Assembly: GCA_015478675.1 (NCBI GenBank)
Contig: JADMIH010000096.1
Coordinates: forward strand, 1 to 14,514
DNA length: 14,514 bases
Source: Chloroflexota bacterium
GTDB taxonomy: Bacteria > Chloroflexota > Chloroflexia > QHBQ01 > JADMIH01
Direction: 5' to 3'
A program made the translations under genes and the position numbers. Shown piece by piece: positions 10,301 to 14,514 of this stretch (position 1 is its first letter; every line of letters begins with the position of its first letter). The notes under the pieces are model-generated. The model saw only the letters and a program-made list of their open reading frames with translations. It was not told where the DNA came from and did not search any database.

Positions 10301-11231
10301 TGTCACCTCCCGGCAGGTAAGGCTCCATCGCTCGTGGTTTAGCGGCAGGGGCAACGGCCTCATCACGCCCATGCCCGTTGCTCTCTATCTCCACTTTGGT
10401 TTCGGGCGCAGCTTGAGCTAACGTGGCTGTAGCTGCGCTCTGCCTGGGCGCTGGGGCCTCTTGCGGATTCCTGGCCCGTCGCGCAGGTATGGCCGCCGGA
10501 GCGTCGCTCGCTGCGACTTGGACTTTCTTTTTCGGCAGGGCATTTGCCGCGCCCTCCGCGTGGGCCTGCCTCGCCGGAGCGCTCCTGCGCAACAGCGTTG
10601 CGGCGATCAGGTTGTAGACTACCCCGAAGGTGCCGATGGCTGTCAGGGAGAAGAGCGCCACGTTAGCCAGGTTGTAGGCTACCTGAGAAGGCACACCGCT
10701 CAGGCTGGTGACGGCCGCCATCAGGACATAGCCGAAGTAGTAGTAGTTGATCGGGTTGCCCGCCAGCCACATGTCGTTGGGCGGGAAGGTGCCGCTTTTG
10801 AGGATAGCATTCAGAAAGCCGAAATCCATCAGCTTTTCCTGGTCGAGGATATTTGGGTTGTAAGCCCTGATGACCGCCCAGACCACGAAGGAGACGGCGA
10901 AGAGGAGCTCAACGGTGGCGATATACCTTATAGTTGTGGGCATGCGTAAGTGCGCCCGCATCTCTCCCAGCATGGCGCGATTGTTTCTGAAGAGGAGCCA
11001 CGCCGAGAATGCAGCCACAACCAGGAGACATAACCCCAGTAGCCAACGCTCGAAGGGCGCGATGTGCAACATCGCGATTATGTAAGCCAGCCACCCGACC
11101 AGCAATATACCGATTATCTTGGATGCTGTGTATCCTCTGTCGGGCAGGGCGCGCAGTAGCATCGCCGCCACAGGCAGCGCTACAATGCCCAGCACTTCGA
11201 GCGTTACCCACCAGATTATCGCATCGCTCAT
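7353..11231 (-). CDS. DUF2298 (Chlor_Arch_YYY) polytopic membrane protein with C-terminal NHL propeller
   Basis: 1292 residues. Many membrane segments span about 5-770. YYY-family landmarks are plain: NPINYYYFGYVL (159-170), DLHPHVIALP (417-426), TNTWDYPTY (476-484) and FQSRMNTLFKFYYQIW (691-706). The family is thought to resemble membrane glycosyltransferases using lipid-linked sugars, but no activity is established. An Ala/Pro/Arg/Lys-rich insert (about 215-310), probably cytoplasmic, splits the membrane domain. After the last membrane helix (about 750-771) comes an extracytoplasmic domain (about 790-950), a Pro/Thr/Gly linker (952-990) and six NHL blades (about 996-1292), each with the G-(I/V)-x-(N)-(I/F)-Y-V-x-D-T-x-N-x-R-(V/I)-x-x-F pattern, enough for one six-bladed propeller. 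Inference: envelope glycosylation or surface polysaccharide assembly with a binding propeller outside. The start ATG 11231 has no Shine-Dalgarno; an extended -10 is five bases upstream. Confidence 0.92.
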   Translation of the reverse strand: MSDAIIWWVTLEVLGIVALPVAAMLLRALPDRGYTASKIIGILLVGWLAYIIAMLHIAPFERWLLGLCLLVVAAFSAWLLFRNNRAMLGEMRAHLRMPTTIRYIATVELLFAVSFVVWAVIRAYNPNILDQEKLMDFGFLNAILKSGTFPPNDMWLAGNPINYYYFGYVLMAAVTSLSGVPSQVAYNLANVALFSLTAIGTFGVVYNLIAATLLRRSAPARQAHAEGAANALPKKKVQVAASDAPAAIPARRARNPQEAPAPRQSAATATLAQAAPETKVEIESNGHGRDEAVAPAAKPRAMEPYLPGGDNGEEMRRVPFYLSPYLYALLAVLMMVVMGNLTSMFTVKDFSQGADMQGNGFRFCFNCNQAQGYFWFGPSRVIQDYRTVYLPGQPPTKQKVGFETINEFPAFSFLLADLHPHVIALPLVLLAVAVALAFSRRKVLRGSRWRDGVPTGFRAWMSLILVGVILGSLYTTNTWDYPTYVLLALMSLTLPYIALQWRSQRPRGWQWLRPWVVQVVLIVVLSIVAFLPFHLTFKSFAGGQPAQIPDNLANIPIVGWLLQKLGSFILVNTADKTILGFLVIFGIFLAVLLVWLAYELVGYLRKRMRGDESPDRNNILYIWAAFFVVTFLLAFVLKFPLLALLLPISVVSLYLVWQEPRRTERNMALIMMALAAIIGLVIEVVFLKDNFQSRMNTLFKFYYQIWVLWALAAGYGLWRTLHAALAEREERVGRGQVIVHTQPIGVKAVAGVWAVVAVLLVISGITFTYYGTVSRQIGGKTALVGLDGTAWMQGVSPGDYNAINWLKQNGQGSDTVLEAGSAEYDYPGRVSSYTGVPTLLASDNSHESLWRTAQPELLNEIRQRRQVVNAIYQGNDPNGGGPLNAQSLLALLHQYNVDYVFVGDVERGLRENSANKRPEEQVTSYAEGLFKQALPVAYQSGTTTVYGVQQGVAGTGVAPSTPVPGVTPGATNQADINVPPVGLFENTGPGPNRGQLNLPRGITRDGAGNFYVVDTENMRVQKFDPSGKFLLAFGSKGNAKGQFAPYSDTSVGAGPGGIAVDKSGNIYVADTWNHRVQKFDANGKFLTAWGSFINLSDPSAASDPDRDSKFFGPRGVAIGPEGNIYITDTGNKRVSIFDPTGKFIRQISSGVSPERTGPNYPFDKPGELNEPIGIAVDGSVNVYVADTNNKRIQKFDATGKSVGQWPVPAGSWEPGPYLEPFLALDGAGNLYVTAPTGKSVLKYSPTGQLAGQKKEQGGVSLQTPTGITVSSDGIIYVVDTNASKVVNFGTIP

Positions 11232-11236
11232 ACCCT

Positions 11237-11245
11237 ATTGTACCA
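11237..11245 (-). promoter_or_regulatory. Extended -10 element immediately upstream of the YYY-NHL gene
   Basis: Minus strand TGGTACAAT, one base off the extended -10 consensus, ends five bases before ATG 11231. No clear -35 box. If used, the mRNA would begin at about the ATG, that is, with little or no leader. Confidence 0.4.
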
Positions 11246-11577
11246 ACCCTTCTATACGATCTGCACTTTCTACTTGGGCCTGTACTGTACATATGCTTGC
11301 GCTGTAGCAAGTATCGCATAGCGCGACCGTTGGCCGCCAGTAAACGGCCCACTAAGTTATTATCATAGCGTTTCCCGCTCAAAGCTGCAAATTGCAGCGC
11401 GAAAGATTAGACACTGATTTGTAATCAATCTCTCCGCATCTCAAGGATAGCAAAGCCTCTATTATCAAGGCTAGCTTCCCTCTATAGCCGATGACGGAAC
11501 GGCACTTGCTCAATCTCTATTTGGTCGTTCACTTCGAGGTCTCTGTTATTCTTATCTTAACTTTGGGGAACAACTTT
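11246..11577. other. Divergent intergenic region
   Basis: Separates the minus-strand YYY-NHL gene from the plus-strand lipoprotein gene. An open frame continues upstream of the lipoprotein start to 11491, but I treat that part as untranslated. A short palindrome GCTGCAA-A-TTGCAGC is at 11384-11398. No convincing -35/-10 pair for the lipoprotein gene was found and nothing else is recognised. Confidence 0.4.
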
Positions 11578-12144
11578 ATGATACAGCGTGCTGTTGGACT
11601 TGTAACCCTTATAATGCTTGCTTTCGCGATGGCTGCGTGTAGCGCGGATAACTTCCCCACACCTACCTCCGGCGCTGGCGCAGGCGTGACATCTACTGTC
11701 ATAGGAGGGGGCGCTACCATGACGGCTCAACCACAGTCGTACCCGAAGATGGGCACAGCCCCGGACTATAGTTGGATAGCGGGCCAGGTTGCTTTCACCA
11801 GGATACAGGGAGGTTGTGTCTACATTCAGACCGGCGCAACTCCCGCTGGCGCAGGCGATGCCGCACCGACCCCCGCCGGCCCAGGCGCTGTGGTCGTCGG
11901 CACCTCGGTCGCCAACGATACGTCGCCGCCTTTGCGCGACATCACGCCTGTAGCGCCCAGCACGGCGGCCACGCAGACTTCGGGCAGCCGCTTCGTGCCC
12001 ACTGGGCCCGGGTGGGACTCGTCCAAAGTGAAAAATGGCGACTACGTAGTAGCCTTCGGCCACGTAGCAGGGGCAGGCGAACCGAGCGTGATGTGCCCAG
12101 GCGGCACCACTTATATTGTAGACAGCGTGCAGCTCCACCCTTAG
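11578..12144 (+). CDS. Putative lipoprotein with a conserved two-cysteine C-terminal domain
   Basis: 188 residues from ATG 11578, chosen because a lipoprotein signal begins there: MIQR, hydrophobic 5-19, then AMAAC with lipidated Cys21. The frame is open back to 11491, which would put 29 more residues before the signal. After a Gly/Thr/Ser-rich spacer the protein reads SYPKMGTAPDYSW (54-66), VAFTRIQGGC (71-80), GPGWD (143-147), NGDYVVAFGH (153-162), PSVMCPGG (169-176), TYIVD. All of these blocks recur in the protein encoded at 12340-13314. A 50-residue Ala/Pro/Thr/Gly-rich insert (about 87-138) interrupts the domain here only. Cys80 and Cys173 are shared with the paralogue and may form a disulfide. 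I do not recognise the domain; it is likely anchored on the outer face of the cytoplasmic membrane. Confidence is for a real gene, not for a function. Confidence 0.8.
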   Translation: MIQRAVGLVTLIMLAFAMAACSADNFPTPTSGAGAGVTSTVIGGGATMTAQPQSYPKMGTAPDYSWIAGQVAFTRIQGGCVYIQTGATPAGAGDAAPTPAGPGAVVVGTSVANDTSPPLRDITPVAPSTAATQTSGSRFVPTGPGWDSSKVKNGDYVVAFGHVAGAGEPSVMCPGGTTYIVDSVQLHP

Positions 12145-12324
12145 CTTTCACGGGGTTTAGTAGCTCTGCTCGCCTGCGGTTCCCTCTTGTGTCGTGCCCT
12201 CCTTCCTGCTCGACTCCCATTGCCGCTTGCAAACTGGGGATCGTTTACAGAAGCGTACAGAGGTACGTAACCACTTGCGCTGTTGCGTCGTTAAGGTATT
12301 GTACGCCGAAATGGGCGGACTATA

Positions 12325-12330
12325 AGGAGG
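12325..12330 (+). promoter_or_regulatory. Strong ribosome binding site deciding the 12340 start
   Basis: AGGAGG lies nine bases before the first of two adjacent ATG codons (12340 and 12343), favouring the first. Confidence 0.7.
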
Positions 12331-12339
12331 GTAATCAGG

Positions 12340-13314
12340 ATGATGAACAGAGCGTTGTCATATAGAGGGCGTTGGATGGCTCTTTTCGCTATCGCCACCT
12401 TGCTCTTTGCGTCTGTGCCGGTGCTGGCGAGCGCGGACATACCTTTCCCGCAGACCGACGCTACGCTGTGGGGGCCTTTTGAGGCCTACTGGAATGCTCA
12501 TGGGGGGCTGGCACAGTTCGGTATGCCGCGTACGGGCGTCTTCCCAACCAAAGGCGGGTACGATGCCCAGTGGTTCGAGAGGGCAGAGTTCACTTACAAC
12601 CCAAAGAATCCCGACCCTTACAAGGTACAACTTCAGTTGCTAGGCTCTGAGATTACTGCCAATCGCCAGGGCGAAGCCCCATTTCAACGAGCGGTGGCTG
12701 CGGGCACAGGCCAATATTTCGAGGTGACAGGGCATAATCTCTCCGGGAAGCTCCTCGACTTCTGGCGGGCGACGGGCGGGCTGCCTATCTACGGCTACCC
12801 GATATCGGAAGCCTTCATGGAGCAGAGCAAGAGCGACGGCAAAGAATATCTTGTGCAATATTTTGAGCGTAACAGGCTGGAAGTACACCCTGAAATGACG
12901 GGCAACCAGTACCAGGTGGAGCTTGGACTGCTCGGCTCTGAGTTGATGGACGCACAGGGTGGGCCCGCCGCCTTCGGAAATCTGGGCGCACCACTTTTCT
13001 ACCCGCCATCGGGCGGGGCACAAGCCACCGTAACGCCCGGCCCTGTGCCTGCGGTTTACCCCAAGATGGGACATGCCCCGGATTATAGCTGGGTCGCCGG
13101 CAAGGTGGCTTTCACCAAGATACAGGGCGGCTGCACCTTTGTAGATACAGGCAACGAATTGTTTGCGCCCCAAGGCCCCGGTTGGGACGCTCTCACCGTA
13201 AACAATGGGGATTACGTGGTGATCTTCGGCCATATCGCCGGCCCTGACGAGCCGCGCGTGATGTGCCCCGGCGGTCGCCCCTACATAGTAGACAAGGCGC
13301 AGCTAAACCCGTAG
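12340..13314 (+). CDS. Secreted protein with two FW-GGL/QWFER repeats and a two-cysteine C-terminal domain
   Basis: 324 residues with a signal peptide: basic start, hydrophobic 12-27, probable cleavage after VLASA at 32. Two imperfect repeats follow: residues about 47-104 (FEAYWNAHGGLAQFGMP ... QWFERAEFTYNP ... LQLLGSE) and about 140-201 (FWRATGGLPIYGYP ... QYFERNRLEVHP ... LGLLGSE). I know such repeats from exported Chloroflexota proteins, function unknown. A Pro/Thr/Gly linker (222-238) leads to the C-terminal domain (240-324): YPKMGHAPDYSW, VAFTKIQGGC (C265), GPGWD, NGDYVVIFGH, VMCPGG (C309), PYIVD. This domain is also in the lipoprotein at 11578-12144 encoded 195 bp upstream, probably a duplication. 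C265 and C309 are the only cysteines in the protein, suiting a disulfide. Not lipidated. Confidence 0.88.
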   Translation: MMNRALSYRGRWMALFAIATLLFASVPVLASADIPFPQTDATLWGPFEAYWNAHGGLAQFGMPRTGVFPTKGGYDAQWFERAEFTYNPKNPDPYKVQLQLLGSEITANRQGEAPFQRAVAAGTGQYFEVTGHNLSGKLLDFWRATGGLPIYGYPISEAFMEQSKSDGKEYLVQYFERNRLEVHPEMTGNQYQVELGLLGSELMDAQGGPAAFGNLGAPLFYPPSGGAQATVTPGPVPAVYPKMGHAPDYSWVAGKVAFTKIQGGCTFVDTGNELFAPQGPGWDALTVNNGDYVVIFGHIAGPDEPRVMCPGGRPYIVDKAQLNP

Positions 13315-13332
13315 CGAAGGAGAAGCGCAGTG

Positions 13333-13388
13333 AGTAGTGCGTAAGTTGAGGTTATAGATGTACTATCTATAATTCCTTACGCACTACT
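13333..13388. repeat. Long hairpin downstream of the secreted protein gene
   Basis: AGTAGTGCGTAAG (13333-13345) and its exact complement (13376-13388) form the base, and TTATAGAT (13352-13359) with ATCTATAA (13365-13372) forms the tip. No T-run follows, so it may be a repeat or a mRNA-stabilising 3' end rather than a classical terminator. It contains GTGCGTAAG, echoing other small repeats in the window. Confidence 0.6.
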
Positions 13389-13420
13389 TCGGGTCTAATG
13401 CTAGATAAAAAGGGTTGACA

Positions 13421-13480
13421 ATGAAACCTCCGGTTTGGTAAGGAAAGGGTTGCAAGACCAAACCCAACCAAAGACGGAGG
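13421..13480 (+). promoter_or_regulatory. Possible translational attenuator: leader peptide and masked ribosome site
   Basis: A six-codon ORF at 13421-13441 (MKPPVW, preceded by AAGGG) carries CCTCCG (13427-13432), which is exactly complementary to CGGAGG (13475-13480), the ribosome site of the ATG at 13488. The stem is extended by TTTGGT (13434-13439) with ACCAAA (13467-13472). An alternative stem pairs GGTTTGGT (13432-13439) with ACCAAACC (13457-13464), which would free the ribosome site. It looks like the leader of a broken insertion sequence. No function has been shown. Confidence 0.35.
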
Positions 13481-13487
13481 ATACCCA

Positions 13488-13592
13488 ATGATACCGCAGA
13501 TCGGTAAGTGTTCAGACTTGAGGCGGAGGCGGCTAGCCCCCTCTCCCTTCATGGGAGAGGGGCATGGGGTGAGGGTGCGTAAGGGCGGGTAG
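13488..13592 (+). pseudogene. Start of a broken transposase-like ORF, interrupted by the MITE-like element
   Basis: GGAGG is seven bases before ATG 13488. The present frame runs only 34 codons, into repeat sequence, and is not a plausible protein as it stands. Removing the element at 13502-13653 together with one copy of CAGAT restores MIPQIQYRFLQQAAI before a stop at about 13690, which looks like the N-terminus of a real protein, perhaps a transposase. The rest of the gene is not in the window. Family not identified. Confidence 0.35.
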
Positions 13593-13653
13593 CGGGCCGC
13601 CCGCACAGATACCCCAAGAAGGTTGCTCCACCTCAACTCTGAACATTTACTGC
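13502..13653. mobile_element. MITE-like element with 23-bp inverted ends and candidate 5-bp target duplication
   Basis: Ends 13504-13526 and 13628-13650 are inverted repeats matching at 20 of 23 positions (GTAAGTGTTCAGACTTGAGG on the left). CAGAT flanks it on both sides (13497-13501 and 13654-13658), as expected of a target duplication. No transposase inside. It carries a second copy of the interspersed G+C-rich hairpin repeat and a GTGCGTAAG word. Confidence 0.6.
13537..13575. repeat. G+C-rich interspersed hairpin repeat (copy 2, inverted)
   Basis: CCCCTCTCCCTTCATGGGAGAGGGG hairpin followed by CATGGGGTGAGGG. Its complement matches 6317-6340 over CCCTCACCCCATGCCCC and CTCTCCC. Lies within the MITE-like element. 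Confidence 0.7.
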
Positions 13654-13658
13654 CAGAT

Positions 13659-13792
13659 ACAGTATCGCTTTCTGCAGCAAGCTGCTATATAACAGATAAT
13701 AGTAGAAGAAGATAGATGTCGGGTACCTCTCAGGGCTACACTGCTTATGTAGCCGCTTATGTTTATACAAGGTGGGCAATATGCTACTATAC
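13659..13792. other. Short spacer between the MITE-like element and the insertion sequence
   Basis: No ORF beyond the reconstructed transposase-like fragment. A hairpin GGCTACA-CTGCTTA-TGTAGCC is at 13734-13754. TATACT at 13788-13793 could serve as a -10 box reading into the insertion sequence, but its -35 partner is poor. Confidence 0.35.
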
Positions 13793-13845
13793 TGACCCCA
13801 GGAAATCAGACAACGAAAGAGCGATATTTAAGGTGAGACGTAACC

Positions 13846-14160
13846 ATGAAGAGACTGAACGGATTACGCAACCATTATACGGCTGAATACAAGGCCAACA
13901 TCGTACGGGAGATACTCCGTGAGGAGAAGAGCATCACCCAGATAGCAGCCGATCACGGTATCCACCCCTACCAACTCTACCAGTGGCGAGACATCGCATT
14001 GCAGGGGCTGCCCACCCTCTTCTCAGGGCAATCGGCCAAGGAGCAGGCGGAGCGGGAACAGGCTCACGCCCAGAAGGTGCATGAACTGTACGCCCAGATA
14101 GGCAAGCTGACCACTCAGTTGGAGTGGTTGGGGAAAAAAGCTGGCATCGTCAATGAGTAG
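13846..14160 (+). CDS. IS3-family transposase OrfA (helix-turn-helix subunit)
   Basis: 104 residues, normal for OrfA. The start is supported by AAGGTGAGA about 8 bases upstream. Residues about 11-50 (YTAEYKANIVREILREEKSI, then TQIAADHGIHPYQLYQWRD) are the HTH_Tnp_1 DNA-binding domain. The charged C-terminal part, AKEQAEREQAHAQKVHELYA and ending in LTTQLEWLGKKAGIVNE, forms the expected leucine-zipper-like coiled coil for dimerisation with the OrfAB fusion. The stop TAG (14158-14160) overlaps the putative orfB ATG at 14153. An A6G run at 14134-14140 resembles the family slippery site but is in the wrong phase. The gene looks intact. Confidence 0.9.
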   Translation: MKRLNGLRNHYTAEYKANIVREILREEKSITQIAADHGIHPYQLYQWRDIALQGLPTLFSGQSAKEQAEREQAHAQKVHELYAQIGKLTTQLEWLGKKAGIVNE

Positions 14161-14514
14161 GGAAGAGGGACTGGCTTTGCTGGACCGAGGGCCTGCAGTT
14201 ACACTAACGGGAGCTGTCGGTTCCGTCTGTCCGTGCTCAGACCCAGTTGCTTGGGCTGAACCGGAGCAGTTTGTACTACCAGCCCCTGCCTCCCTCTGCG
14301 GAAGAAGTGCTGCTCAAGAGGCGCATAGACGAAATCTACACAGCCCACCCTTTCTACGGCTCGCGCCGCATAGCTGTCCAGTTGCACAGGGAGTGCTGGT
14401 CAACCGCAAAGCAGTGGCCAAGCACATGCAAGAGATGGGCCTCTCGGCCATAGTACCAGGACCTCACCGGCCCAACCTCTCCAAGCGTGCTCACCAACAC
14501 GCAATCTACCCCTA
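14153..14514 (+). pseudogene. IS3-family transposase OrfB, frameshifted and cut by the right edge
   Basis: Recognisable OrfB sequence lies in two frames. From ATG 14153 the frame reads MSREEGLALLDRG. The homologous sequence then moves to another frame, giving LLGLNRSSLYYQPLPPSAEE and RRIDEIYTAHPFYGSRRIAV (14247-14392). It returns to the first frame at about 14393 with VLVNRKAVAKHMQEMGLSAI and NLSKRAHQHAIYP. Because the two shifts cancel, the first frame stays open to the window edge but has a nonsense middle. OrfB normally carries the DDE integrase core, which would lie beyond the edge. Either true decay or two single-base sequence errors. The sequence present is the HTH_21-type N-terminal region. 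Confidence 0.8.

Larger units (their letters stand above)
13793..14514 (+). mobile_element. IS3-family insertion sequence, left part (cut by window edge)
   Basis: Contains an orfA and an orfB of the IS3 type in the usual order with overlapping ends. The left boundary is placed at TGACCCC (13793), which fits the TGA-rich-in-C termini common in this family, but the right end lies outside the window so the inverted repeat cannot be confirmed. Confidence 0.7.

Noticed and set aside
11491..11577. 29-residue extension of the lipoprotein
   Set aside because: It would bury the lipoprotein signal peptide that starts at ATG 11578.
13367..13636. 89-codon minus-strand ORF
   Set aside because: Its product, with LTPCPSPMKGEG, is the translation of an interspersed repeat and spans the MITE-like element.
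14134..14140. A6G run as programmed -1 frameshift site of the IS3 element
   Set aside because: It is read as AAA AAA G in orfA, not A AAA AAG, and a -1 shift hits TGA at 14154; the overlapping ATG at 14153 is a better link to orfB.

Overview
The window looks like a chromosomal segment from a member of the Chloroflexota (inferred). The best clues are a DUF2298/Chlor_Arch_YYY-type polytopic membrane protein fused to NHL repeats, a secreted protein with the 'FW..GGL..FG.P / QWFER..F.Y.P / LLGSE' repeats I associate with that phylum, a SpoVS homologue, and G+C-rich interspersed hairpin repeats of the 'CCCTCACCCCATGCCCC' kind. No rRNA, tRNA or CRISPR array was seen. About two thirds of the window is minus-strand coding.

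Layout. Positions 1-622 (minus) hold the N-terminal 207 codons of a UbiA-family prenyltransferase that runs off the left edge. Next, also minus, come a Ser/Thr kinase with an extracytoplasmic CBM9-like domain (766-2658), enolase (2798-4099, with a clear promoter and ribosome site) and an orphan CHASE3-type histidine kinase (4360-6213). A 207-bp inverted-repeat element (4172-4378) lies between enolase and the histidine kinase and supplies the latter's stop codon. Positions 6214-6779 hold the histidine kinase promoter, with a palindrome between -35 and -10, then interspersed repeats and an extended -10 promoter for spoVS (6780-7136, plus). A 19-bp perfect palindrome separates spoVS from the convergent 1292-residue YYY-NHL membrane protein (7353-11231, minus).

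Two plus-strand envelope proteins follow: a lipoprotein (11578-12144) and a secreted protein (12340-13314). They share a C-terminal domain with two conserved cysteines that I do not recognise. The last 1.2 kb is mobile-element territory: a hairpin, the leader of a broken transposase-like gene with a possible leader peptide and masked ribosome site, a ~150-bp MITE-like element inserted into that gene with a candidate 5-bp target duplication, and the left part of an IS3-family insertion sequence (orfA intact; orfB with two compensating frameshifts, cut by the right edge).

Functionally most genes concern the cell envelope: a lipid-type prenyltransferase, two membrane sensors with outside domains, a probable polytopic glycosyltransferase-like protein, and two exported proteins. 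Enolase is a housekeeping gene. I see no defence or biosynthetic cluster. The most novel-looking items are the shared two-cysteine domain, the kinase with a sugar-binding-type ectodomain, and the nested insertions with a translational-attenuator-like leader.
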